Origin: Platycnemis pennipes
Taxonomy: Eukaryota; Arthropoda; Insecta; Odonata; Platycnemididae
DNA: 64,000 nt
NCBI GenBank assembly: GCA_933228895.1
Contig: OW121856.1
Span: forward strand, 19,733,805-19,797,804
Reading direction: 5' to 3'
Shown: positions 1 to 9,284 of the stretch, piece by piece
Layout: each line of letters opens with the position of its first letter
How positions within the stretch are numbered: the first letter of the stretch is position 1
Translations under genes and position numbers: made by a program
Notes under the pieces: generated by a model
Databases searched by the model: none
What the model saw: the letters and a program-made list of their open reading frames with translations, nothing else
What the model was told of the DNA's origin: nothing

Positions 1-309
1 TTTCGACTCAGTGTTTATAGTAGTGCTGCATACACAATACTACCAATACTGACCATAAATTTTTGTCTTAGATTATTCCGGGAGAGCTTCACAACGAGCC
101 ACTCTGTATTATGGATCCATATAATTTTGGATTCCAGCATTTATTTTCATAAGTTCTGAAGGAAATAGAAAATGAATAATACGGAGAAAAACATATTAAA
201 GCAAGGTAGGAAGTAATCGACTCTAACAATGAAACAGGCAAAGACTATAGAATATAATTTTTTGGATTAGTGTGGAAGGTAGGGCATTACTATCATATTC
301 CAATGGAAG

Positions 310-590
310 ATCCGAACAACCAGTCCATTAGATGATCTAAAATGGGAATCATTGTCAATTCGCAGGTTGAAATTTAGACTTAATATCTTAAATAAATTAC
401 AACATAATATATATTCTGTGATGACGACAAAAATATTTTGTGAACTCCAACTTACTATGGTAGACTGGACCATAAACACAAATTTAGAGAAATTGATTGT
501 CGACCTGACTGATTCAAAATGTCCTTCTTTCCTTGTACAATTATGGATACGAGTAGCTGTATATATATCTGATTGCATTGAAGTTACCAG
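310..590 (+). mobile_element. LINE family A, C-terminal reverse-transcriptase-ORF fragment
   Basis: Translation of the plus strand gives a decayed version of the same C-terminal protein seen at 846-1175: RRLKFRLNILNKLQHNI, then a short YYGR-like region, then a PSFLVQLWIR-type block matching the intact SFFPRTIRD motif. It lacks the 3' tail and sits tail-to-tail against the next copy. Confidence 0.7.
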
Positions 591-604
591 GACGCACCAC
601 TCCC

Positions 605-1190
605 AAGTAATCTATCTACATCTACATCTACATAATACCCTGCAAGCCACCACGAGGGTGTGTGGCAGGGGGTGATTTCTCACCAAACATGCACTACATA
701 TCATGCATTAAAAAGGAATAGTATTAATATAGTAGTCAGAACAACACTATTTAAAAAAAAGATACAAATTGCTAAGCAAACATGCAAAAACATTCTGTTA
801 GTAGGGTTAGCTTTAAGTACTCATACCAACATGCAGCTACCAATGCTATTCATTGCTACTCTCTGATAGGACATATTTACCGTTATTCGTATCTCTAATT
901 GTTCGAGGGAAAAAGGACATTTTGAATCTATCAGTTCGGCAATCAATTTCTCTAATTTTATGAATATGGTCCAGTCTGCCATAGTAAGTTGGGATTCGTA
1001 AAATATTTTTAACATCATCACTGAAAATATTGCCTTGGAATTTGTTTAAGAGATTAAGTCTAAATTTCAACCTGCGATCTGACAATGATTCCCATTTCAA
1101 TTCATTTAATAGACTGGTTACGCTAACATAATTATCGTATCGTCCCTTTACAAATCTTGCCGACCTTCGCTGCACACGTTCAAGTGTAAT
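605..1190 (-). mobile_element. LINE family A, best-preserved 3' fragment in the window
   Basis: The open frame at 846-1175 (minus) begins QRRSARFVKGRYDN and continues with SLLNELKWESLSDRR and FFPRTIRDTN. This is the typical C-terminal tail of Jockey/CR1-like LINE reverse-transcriptase proteins. The 3' tail, read on the minus strand, ends with CCCCCTGCCACACACCCTCG, GTGGCTTGCAGGGTATTATG and TAGATG repeats at about 620-640. The copy is 5'-truncated, as is usual for LINE insertions. Clade assignment (Jockey versus CR1/LOA) is uncertain. Confidence 0.85.
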
Positions 1191-1782
1191 GGCACCACGC
1201 TCGCCTCAGGATGGACATCACGAGGCGTTCGCAGCTATAACGACGGTTTTCAAAAACCGCGTTGATATCATTGTGAAAACAGACCGATCCTTCGCTCGCC
1301 AACCCTTTTCCCGTCGACGTCGGTCATCGGCCACCATATGGCATCCGCCGCCGCCGGCTGGTCACCGACCGACGGCACGCACCCACATTAACTCGACCGG
1401 CGCCGAATAAAGAAAGACGGAATTGAAACAAAATTAGGGGTGGGGTCGTTTCCTTCGGGAAAGTTATAACAACTCGTGCTCCTCGGCGCGCGCGGAGGAA
1501 GGATACGGGAAAGGTCAAGCCCCAAGGACACACCCGCCGAGGAGTTGGCCGTTTCCGGATTCCGCGACCATGTAGAAGAAGAACCGTGTCCTGAGCCACA
1601 GATGCCGGCCGGAAAAAACGGACAATCTCCCCCTCGCTAAAAACTAAAATGAGTGATGCGTTTAGTAGTGACTTAGGAAGCAACGCCTACGGAGCCTCTA
1701 AGACCGTCGCCCAAATACTTGTCTGTGTATGCATTGCCTATTATGCTAGATTCGACCAGACAAATAGATTAGAGAGATAAGT

Positions 1783-2380
1783 TGTCGACGTCATCATCAT
1801 CAAGGGTCAACAATCCTAGGATTGGTTTGACGCAGCCCTCCAATCGATTTTTCTATCGGCCAACCTCTTCATTTTAACGCAGTTCCTCTCTTTCACGTCC
1901 TTTACGACCTGTTCTACGTAACTCATACGAGGCCTGCCTTTTCCAATCTCCCCGTTCACTTGACGATTCGACGATTGTCTTCATCAGGCCGATTAAGTTG
2001 TCCCGTCTTCTTTTTATAGTTTTCAGCAGACTTCTCTTTTCTCCCACTCTTCTTAGGACTTCTTCATTTGTCACTCAGTCGATCCATTTTATCTGCATTA
2101 TTCTTCGATAGCACCATATTTCGAATGCTTCCACCCTTTTCTTCTCCGCTGCTGTCCTCGTCCATGCCTCACTGCCGTAAAGAAACATGCTCCAGATGTA
2201 TGTTCTGATGAATTGCTTCCTTACTTCCAAGCTTGTATTTCCATCTGTAAGTAGACTCTTCTTCTGATAGAATGCCCTCTTTGCCTGGGCTATTCTACTC
2301 ACTATTTCTTTCCTGCTTCGTCCAACGTAGGTTACTCTGCTTCCCTGGTAACAGAACTCTTTCACCTTAGGTTGTCGTAC
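1783..2380 (-). pseudogene. LINE family B (RTE-like endonuclease-reverse transcriptase), C-terminal pseudogene
   Basis: Minus-strand frames encode VKEFCYQGSRVTYVGRSRKE, then AFYQKKSLLTDGNTSLEVRK, SEAWTRTAAEKKRVEAFEIW and IMQIKWID, a stop, then VTNEEVLRRVGEKRSLLKTI. This is the C-terminal half of the endonuclease-reverse transcriptase often annotated in insects as craniofacial development protein 2-like. The frame is broken by the stop after WID near 2075 and by a later frameshift. The 3' end carries a GCGTCAAACCAATCCTAGGA tail followed by GAT repeats at about 1787-1800. It is not a host gene. Confidence 0.85.
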
Positions 2381-2734
2381 CGATAGATTTAAAATGTGAT
2401 TTTTTCCGCGTACCATGATATATAACAATAGGCAACATAGCAAAGGGATAGGTAGGTGAAATATTAATCATCTAGCTGCACGTGACCCTATTATCTGACA
2501 TGTTTTCATACATATCACATTTTTTAGGTTACATTTGTTGGAACCATATTGCGATAGTTTGGAAATAATTTCACTTAGTAATATTCCACAGGAAGTTTTA
2601 TTTCATCCGACCCAGGGTTTCGCCTATTGCACAGTCAATATCAATGCAATAGTATAATTCTGGTCCGAAGAAATAAAACTTTCAGCGGAATATTGCTAAG
2701 TAAAATTCTTTCCAAACTATGTTTCCAGGTGTAG

Positions 2735-2835
2735 CCTAGTTGCATATCAATTATGCATGCTTGGTGATCTTTACCCCCTGCCACAATCCTCGTGGTGGTT
2801 TACAGGGTTTGCGTAGCTATAGATGTTGCTTAAAA
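2735..2835 (+). mobile_element. LINE family A 3' tail
   Basis: The segment carries the tail signature: GCTTGGTGATC, CCCCCTGCCACA, CCTCGTGGTGG, CAGGG, and a TAGATG end. No coding part remains. Confidence 0.65.
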
Positions 2836-2934
2836 GACCTCTCTCTCATCCCTCCTTCTCTCACAATTAGACTAGTCGCGGTGGGGCGGGCTTGCCTATT
2901 CCTCTGACTCCTAAATCTCATAGCCACTGGTTGT

Positions 2935-3070
2935 GCGATACACATAATACCGTGCACCCCACTGCTAGGGTGTGTGGCAGGGATAAACCATCATCAGGCA
3001 TTCATTTTAAATCAAAGGAGAATTAAATTTACACTTACAACCATACAGACCTGCCAAAATACTTGTCTGT
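2935..3070 (-). mobile_element. LINE family A 3' tail, decayed
   Basis: In reverse orientation, plus-strand AGGGTGTGTGGCAGGG at about 2970-2985 follows a degraded ACCGTGCACCCC and precedes sequence resembling the internal tail. Confidence 0.5.
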
Positions 3071-3150
3071 GCGTTATTGACTACAAACAACTTAGTAGTA
3101 AAACTAGATTGTTACTCTCTACAAAGTGGTGTAATAGTTACTGATTAGTC

Positions 3151-3316
3151 GAGCCCGGCATCCTTTCGGGTTGCATCCGGGTGCGTTGTTTTCTCCGCTA
3201 GTTTCACCAGCTCTCCTGCTGGCATCCTCAGGTTAAGGTGGACACCAGAAGAAGAGCTGGAGAAGTGTTGTGAGAAAAGAACGCACCCGGACGCAACCCG
3301 AAAGGATGTCGGGCTC
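3151..3316. repeat. Foldback/MITE-like element with 45-bp inverted repeats
   Basis: The left arm 3151-3195 and right arm 3272-3316 are inverted copies differing at only 3 of 45 positions, separated by 76 bases that themselves hold a weaker inverted repeat around CCAGCTCT/AGAGCTGG. There is no coding capacity. I could not define a target-site duplication, so a nonautonomous DNA transposon is likely but not proven. Confidence 0.75.
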
Positions 3317-3609
3317 AAGTGTTAAATTTCGTGAAAACCTGAGATTGAACATTTATTTAAATATATTAATTAATTTATATTTTTCAAATAGCGCTTGAGC
3401 TAGTAATACTAATACATGATCATGTCAAAAAAAATCACCGGAGACTACTCCTGTAATTCTAAATCTAAAATACCCATTATAATGCCCTCCTCACATATTC
3501 GTTGTAATCTATTATTGATGTCACTAATTTTGCGCGAAAATGAAATTTTTTACCTCCCTCTCTCACTAACTATCTCCCTAATTTTACTTTAATGATCTAA
3601 CCAGCCATA

Positions 3610-3810
3610 GTACAGCCGGGGTACCCCGACTGTAGAGAGGGTGTACCCAACCGCCCCAGCGGCGGCGGGGTAAATCCCTCGCCGTTCAATCCCAGGGTCC
3701 CGGGTTCGAGTACAGCCCGGGGAGGATTTACACTCTCCGGGGCATGGATGTTTGTGACGCTTACCTAGTCAAATGGAAGAGAGGACTGAGTCCCTGACCC
3801 CGATTCATAT
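3610..3810 (+). mobile_element. Possible tRNA-derived SINE
   Basis: A B-box-like GGGTTCGAGTAC at about 3707 sits inside a GC-rich segment preceded by GGGGTAAATCCCT and followed by CTCTCCGGGGCATGGATGT. No good A box was found, so this is only a candidate. Confidence 0.35.
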
Positions 3811-3849
3811 GCGAACAAAACTTTGCATTTCTAGTTTATTTCTATCTTG

Positions 3850-4360
3850 TGTCTTATTCATCTGCAACTACATCTGCAAAATACCCTCCCTGCAAGCCCC
3901 CATAAAGTTGTGTGTCAGGGGGTAAATTAACTCCAAACATGCATTATATATCAGGCATAAAAATAATTAGGAATTATATTCCAGTCTAAACTTCACAATT
4001 TAAAAAAATATCAAAGCAAGCTTGTAAAAACATAATTCTAGTAGTATTAGCTCCAAGAGCTTTCACAAACATTCAAACCACCCATGCTATCCATTGATAC
4101 ACTTGTTTTATAATATTGGATATATTTACAGCTATTCCTATCCATAATTGTGCGGGGAAAGAAGGATATCTTGAATCTGTCATTTCGGCCATTAATTTCT
4201 CTAATTTTGTGATATCGTCCCGTCTACCATAGTAAGTTGAAGTTCGCAAAATATTTTTAACGTCATCAGTCAAAATATTATCCTGGAATATATTTAAGAG
4301 ATTAAGACTAAATTTCAACCTACGGTCTGGTAATGATTCTCATTTTAGATCATCTTAAAG
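3850..4360 (-). mobile_element. LINE family A 3' fragment
   Basis: The 3' tail lies at 3858-3925 (plus-strand CCCTGCAAGCC and GTGTGTCAGGGGGTAAATT). Upstream on the minus strand, the C-terminal protein is decayed but recognisable: KFSLNLLNIFQDNILTDDVK, STYYGRRDDI, SFPAQLWIGI. Confidence 0.75.
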
Positions 4361-4789
4361 ACTGGTTATTTGGAGCTTCAAGGAGTTATTCCAGCTCAAA
4401 GACCGCCACACAAATGGCCTCCCCCGTTTTCGGAATCAGTTTCCCTTCGGCGTGAGTGGGCGACCGATTCCGAAATGATGGTTTTCTCGAGCGAGGGCAG
4501 ATCCCATGGCAGCCAGTGGCGCCCTGAGGCCCTAAGGGACCTTCAACCGATCCAAGTTCTTGCGCCGCCTTCGTTTCCCGGAAAGAGTCGGTCCCGAGGC
4601 GTCCGCCTCTCGGATCTGAGAATCCTACGACTTGCTCAAGTGCCGATCCGTCAGTCTCCGCCCTCTTAAGGCTGTGCGATTCTACTATCTATCGTCTTCA
4701 ATATGCACTCGTTATCGCGACAAGATGTTAAGGTGCGTTAACAGTGTACTTTTATGACATCCGCGAATTGCGGGATATATCGCTATCGC

Positions 4790-4930
4790 TACATCTACAC
4801 GATACCTAGCAATCCACCGCGAGGGTGTGTGGCAGGGGGTAAAGATCACCAAGCATACACTATTGACGTGAAACAAACTACTAAATGGAAACATGCTACA
4901 AAATAAGGTCCCATGCAACTAAATGGATAG
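4790..4930 (-). mobile_element. LINE family A tail, subtype with AAGATCACCAA
   Basis: Plus-strand CGAGGGTGTGTGGCAGGGGG followed by TAAAGATCACC and CAAAATAAGGTCCCATGCA. The same downstream block recurs at 12830-12880, which defines a tail subtype. Confidence 0.65.
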
Positions 4931-5029
4931 ATACAATAGACAACTTTTTAAATTGAAAAAAAATTTTAGTACCTAATGAATTTTTGGAAAAAGGAAATCT
5001 TCTCCTCCTAGCAGTTAGAAAATAAGTAA

Positions 5030-5505
5030 TACATCTACATCTACGTATAGCGCGAGTAACCACGATGGTGTGTGGCAGGGGGTGAAGATCATCCAACATG
5101 CAATATTGATCTGCAACTTGGATATTTAATGGAGACATGCTAGATAATAGGGTCACATGCAGCTAGATGGTTAGTATCTACATAATAAGAAAGGGATTAT
5201 TGATTGTTATTACATGCATCATGCACTACAGACTACTCTGACTATATTTCACCTACCTATCCCTTTGCTACGCTGTCTATTGTGCTCTCTTATGTAACGT
5301 GGGAAAAAATGACATTTTAAATCTATCGGTACGAAATCTATCTCTCTAATCTTGTTAATCTGATCAACTCTAGTATAATACGCTGGGGTTCTTAACATAT
5401 ATCTAACGTCATCTGTGAACAAATAGGTTTCGAATTTACTTAAAAGGTTTAACCTAAATTTTAACCCGCGTTCTGATAGTAACCACGTATAGTATGTGGA
5501 TAGTA
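5030..5505 (-). mobile_element. LINE family A 3' fragment with partial ORF
   Basis: The tail is at 5032-5160. The minus-strand frame 5249-5509 encodes SERGLKFRLNLLSKFETYLF, LRTPAYYTRVDQINKIREID and CHFFPRYIREHN, homologous to the copy at 846-1175 but of a diverged subtype. Confidence 0.8.
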
Positions 5506-5511
5506 CCATGG

Positions 5512-5674
5512 CTTAAAGTCCCATCCGACGGACGGAGTATTGAACTTGAAATGCCCTCCACTAAGCACTCAAGTGGGGCCGGTTTTCCATTGAAAAATCC
5601 GCCACTGCCGGGAATCGAACCCGGGCCATGGGATGGGAGGCCAGTACTCTAGCCACCACACCAACCCGATCCCC
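5512..5674 (-). mobile_element. tRNA-derived SINE, copy 1
   Basis: Reading the minus strand, an A-box-like TGGTGGCTAGAGTACTGG is followed by a perfect B box GGTTCGATTCC and a tRNA-unrelated body ending near GTCCGTCGGATGGGACTTTA. The second copy at 14605-14790 shares head and tail. It abuts the family B fragment at 5675, where the LINE reading frame stops, so it interrupts that older element. Confidence 0.8.
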
Positions 5675-5770
5675 CTCCTCGTTACTTACTCGGTCGATCC
5701 AATTTATCTTCATCATTCTTCTGTAGCACCACATTTCGAATGCTTCCACCCTTTTCTTCTCCGCTACTGT
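5675..5770 (-). pseudogene. LINE family B fragment interrupted by a SINE
   Basis: The minus strand encodes TVAEKKRVEAFEMWCYRRMM followed by KINWIDRVSNEE, the same segment as in the 1783-2380 copy, then runs directly into SINE sequence. Confidence 0.8.
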
Positions 5771-5963
5771 CAACTTTCTGGTGCATGCCATGATAATGTA
5801 GTGCCTCCTATTGCCTGGTAGCATATTAGCAAGCACAGTGGTTCACCACTTGCCACATACAATCTAGTTGGATTGCAGGTTGCTCGGTGGGGGAAGATAG
5901 GGTTTTCTGCTGCTTGGACTGACAGAGTGTCCGCCCTGCCTTCCGTTCCCTGCGTGCTTCGTC

Positions 5964-6047
5964 AGATCAGGCGAAGTAAAAGTTACATCGGGTGTTCCCC
6001 AGGGAAGCGTGATAGGCCCAATTTTATTTCTTCTCTTCCTGAAGTGC
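5964..6047 (+). pseudogene. LINE reverse-transcriptase palm-domain fragment
   Basis: The plus frame encodes RSGEVKVTSGVPQGSVIGPI followed by LFLLFLK. This is the conserved SGVPQGSVLGPLLF motif of Jockey-like LINE reverse transcriptases. Flanking frames are open for only short distances, so it is a remnant. It could belong to family A, of which only C-terminal ends are otherwise seen. Confidence 0.75.
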
Positions 6048-6204
6048 CAGGCACGCGTCACCTACCGAATCGGAAGTCCCGATCAGTGCGGGGTCCTATC
6101 CCTCTCCCCCATTACAGGGGGACACCCCCCCCCCTTCCCCAAACACCCAAAACAAGCCCCTTTGCCGCCAGAAGTTGAACGTAACAATGAAGACTACTCT
6201 GTCT

Positions 6205-6250
6205 CTCCGCCCATGCCTCACTGCCATAAAGAAACATGCTCCAGATGCGA
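6205..6250 (-). pseudogene. Short LINE family B fragment
   Basis: The plus strand has CATGCCTCACTGCCATAAAG followed by AAACATGCTCCAGATG, nearly identical to 2163-2200 within the family B pseudogene. Confidence 0.6.
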
Positions 6251-6450
6251 TATCAACCTATATCCCCAAACCACCCAATATATCGCTATCAACCAATACC
6301 ATGATGTCCCCTTATTAACCGATATTTGATAACAACCGATATAGCAATATCACGCGATATCCCGATATGAACCTACATTCGATATCAACCGACATCACGC
6401 GATATCAGGGTTAGCCTGCGATATTACTGATTTGCATCGCGAAGTCGATA
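6248..6450. repeat. Degenerate CGATAT-rich repeat
   Basis: Motifs such as CGATATCAACC, CGCGATATC and GATATATCGAC recur irregularly. Similar CGATAT-rich sequence reappears at 7255-7285 and 13705-13735. This may be a decayed tandem repeat. Confidence 0.45.
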
Positions 6451-6461
6451 TATCGACTCTT

Positions 6462-6605
6462 CGTAAATGAAATAGCTGCTAACTTTTGTTTTGTTCCACA
6501 GAATTATTTTCTTGGTACGACATGTTTCGACACACCGGTGTCATCATCAGGTACCTGATGATCTGTGGAAGGAAACAAAGTTTGTATTTCATTTACAAAA
6601 TTCAA
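6462..6605. repeat. Palindromic arrangement around a hammerhead-like motif
   Basis: The right arm (about 6560-6605, ATCTGTGGAAGGAAACAAAG and then ATTTCATTTAC) has an inverted counterpart at about 6462-6505. The hammerhead-like core lies between the arms on the minus strand. The same arm sequence also follows the second motif at 7184-7228 in direct plus orientation. Confidence 0.6.
6514..6555 (-). ncRNA. Hammerhead-ribozyme-like motif (Penelope-type), copy 1
   Basis: On the minus strand the order is: stem I strand GGTAC, core CTGATGA, one extra T, stem II GACAC with loop CGGT and GTGTC, core GAAA, palindromic stem III ACATGT (sharing the last A of GAAA), C at the cleavage position, then GTACC closing stem I. 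This is the layout of short hammerheads known from Penelope-like retroelements, whose palindromic stem III favours dimers. The extra T after CTGATGA departs from the consensus and may reduce or abolish activity. Confidence 0.5.
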
Positions 6606-6609
6606 ACAC

Positions 6610-6925
6610 AATTCGCACGTATATACATCTATATAATACCCTGCAAGCCACCATAAAGGTGTGTGGCAGGGGGTAAATTCTCACCAAACATGCACTACAT
6701 ATGAATTTAAAAAGGATTAGTATTAATATATTAGTATAAACTGCACTATTTGAAAAGATAAAAATAGCAAACTAAGCATGCGAAAAGGTGCTGTTAGTTG
6801 GGTTACCTTCAAGTCCTTTTAACAACATGCAACTACCTATGCTATGGATTGATTCACTCGTATTGGACATATTTACCGCTATTCATATCCCTAATTGTAA
6901 GGAAAAAGGATATTTTAAAATATAT
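6610..6925 (-). mobile_element. LINE family A 3' fragment
   Basis: The tail is at 6625-6680 (plus-strand ACCCTGCAAGCCACC, GGTGTGTGGCAGGGGGTAAA). The rest is a decayed tail and ORF end reaching CCTAATTGTAAGGAAAAAGG. Confidence 0.75.
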
Positions 6926-7131
6926 ATACCATGAAGGGTAGCGGGTGTTCAGGAGGGGAAAACCCCGGGGTGTGGAGAGGTTAGGGGTGACGGTTGGAGT
7001 ATGAGTCGATGGATACCCGTGAATGGGGTAGGGGGGGTGGAAGTTGACTTGGAGCGGCTCTTTTGTCTTGGGTTAGGGATTAGGGTGGTGGTGGGTTGTC
7101 AGCAGGTGGGGAGTGGGATCTGCTATGATAA

Positions 7132-7173
7132 GGTACCTGATGATGACACCGATGTGTCGATACATGTCGTACC
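7132..7173 (+). ncRNA. Hammerhead-ribozyme-like motif, copy 2 (core mutated)
   Basis: Plus-strand GGTAC, CTGATGA, T, GACAC-CGAT-GTGTC, GATA, CATGTC, GTACC. It matches copy 1 except in the stem II loop and in the GAAA core, which reads GATA here, so catalysis is unlikely. It is followed by the shared ATCTGTGGAAGGAAACAAAG flank. Confidence 0.45.
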
Positions 7174-7229
7174 AAGAAATAAATCTGTGGAAGGAAACAA
7201 AGTTAGTATTTCATTTACGAAATTCAACT

Positions 7230-8395
7230 TCCACCTACTTGAGCCTGATACTATGGAATATATCGACTCTTTATCGATATAGTGTTGATATTGTAGTGCG
7301 AAATGCTAAACAGTTAATCGAACAGAACTACCGCCCTCCTTTCGCTCGGGACGTCCCCAGTTCAGAGTGACACCTTCCTACTCAATGAGATTACGGTCTT
7401 ATTTAAAAAAACAGAGTTGGACAAAATAACCAAATGTGGGAGGAAGGCAAAAATAATGGTCCAATCACAAGTTTTGGGATATTAAAAACGGGATAGGATA
7501 ATTCCCCAATCAGGACAGAGCCTAAACATTGAATCGAGAACTGCTTCCCACGATAATCTCCGGTATCTGCATTCAGTGAGGGCGCTAATTGTGGGTGGAG
7601 CAGGTAACATCCCCTGAGGTCATCCTGAGGGTAATAAGAGGAAAGGGGAGGGGCTGTGGGGGGGCACGGGGGCTAGGTGCCGCCAAGAGCTCGGCCGGGT
7701 AAGAGGGAACAGTGATCACAGTGACCATCAATGGCTCGCGAATTGAAACTGTGACGGAAAAGAAGGCGGGGCAAGCTCGAATAAAAGCTCACGCGATATT
7801 ATACAGTTATGATTTGAACCTTGGGAAGAGTACCGGGCCACATACCAGAGACTCCTAGGTCGGAGTGACACGGCACCCTCTGATTTACCGAAAAGGTAAA
7901 CTAATGAACGAAATTGCAGAGGCGTAGACTATGATTCTATTGAATATAACACAATTTTCTTCTGGGTAACTCTGCTCCCACCCGCATCGGGAGAAAGAGG
8001 GAAGTGTGATGACGAGGCGCGGCACCAACAGCACCCACAGGATGCTGCTTTGAGCGCAGAAAGCCCGCAAGAATTTGACGGAGGATAAGCCTCGCAGAGA
8101 TCACGCAGTACAATAGTACCGAACTTCGGGAGGGATGGGAGCGCGAACGGATATTGGTTCGGAGCCCGAAGCCAACCAAATGTATCAGAGGCGGGAAGTT
8201 TGTGTGAACGAGGCCTTTACTGAAGTGTTTCAAATATTTAGTTCCGTGGAAAGACAATAAAAACATTTTTCATTTCCATAATAGCTGAAACATACGGAAA
8301 CTTAAAATATACAAATATTGATTACACAAAAGTAACCACGCCTGGTTTTTTGACATATGATGACAATAACCATTAAGTTGCACGTGACTCGTGAA
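7230..8395. other. Unassigned intergenic sequence
   Basis: I see no gene, known repeat or RNA here. Two G-rich stretches occur (7015-7060 just before, and 7640-7670). The ORF shadows show no domain. Confidence 0.6.
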
Positions 8396-8399
8396 TACA

Positions 8400-8925
8400 T
8401 TAAAAACATGTTTCCATGAAGTAATAGCAAGGTTGAATATTAACAATAGAAAGAAATTCTTGGTTGCATGTATGGGATGAATTCCAAGATATAGTTTTAA
8501 CTGATGACATTAAAAGTATGGTAGACTGGAGCATGATCACAAAATTAGAGAAATTAATTGCCGAACTGACAGATTCAATGAGTCCTTCTTTCCTCGTACA
8601 ATTATGGATATGAATAGCAGTAAATATATCCAATAGTATAAAAACAAGTGTATCAATGGATAGCAAGTTGGTGAAAGCACTTGGAGCGAACCCAACTAAC
8701 ACCATGTTTTTGAATGCTTGCTTTGTTATTTTTAACATTTTTAAATTGCGAAGTTTAGTGCAGAATATTATTTCTAATCCTTTATATGTATGTTTGGTGT
8801 GAATTTGCCCCCTGCCATACACCTCCTTTATATGTATGTTTGGTGTGAATTTACCCCCTGCCATACACCTCTTTTTTATTTGTTTGGTGTGAATTTACCC
8901 CCTGCCATACACCTTTATGGTGTCT
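8400..8925 (+). mobile_element. LINE family A 3' fragment with triplicated tail
   Basis: Plus orientation. The region around 8515-8640 matches the C-terminal ORF (GTAGACTGGA, AAATTAGAGAAATTAATTGC, CAATTATGGATATGAAT). The segment TGTTTGGTGTGAATTT plus CCCCCTGCCATACACCT then appears three times (about 8791, 8837, 8881), about 45 bases apart, before the terminal TTGCAGGG. Confidence 0.75.
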
Positions 8926-8926
8926 T

Positions 8927-9020
8927 GCAGGGCATCGTCTATGTGTAGGTTGATATCTTTCCCCTCCTGCCACACACCCTCGTGTTGGCTCGGGGGTAGG
9001 TATTACGTAGATGTTGATGC
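8927..9020 (+). mobile_element. LINE family A 3' tail
   Basis: CTCCTGCCACACACCCTCGT, a GGCTCGGGGGTAGGTATTACG block and a TAGATGTTGATG end, joined to the end of the previous copy. Confidence 0.6.
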
Positions 9021-9284
9021 ATCTTTTTCTCATTGCTTCTTCCTAACGTTGTTTCCAGTGTCGGGAAGTAATATAAGTAAATCACATTCTCAAAAGGACC
9101 AGTCTCTACCATTATCTGATATCCATCTTCCTGGATCCCTCAAGTTTTTCTTCGAAGGGACTGAATTCGTTCCTCGTATGCGGCTTTTTTTTTATGGGGT
9201 ACAGGGTTCTCCACTTTTGAAATTTATTTGCATGAATCAAGGACAGTACGCGGAAGAAATCGTTAAATGGAGCATGTTACAAGA

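Noticed and set aside
8779..8914. CRISPR-like or satellite interpretation of three direct repeats
   Set aside because: The repeated unit is the LINE family A tail, with no spacer pattern.
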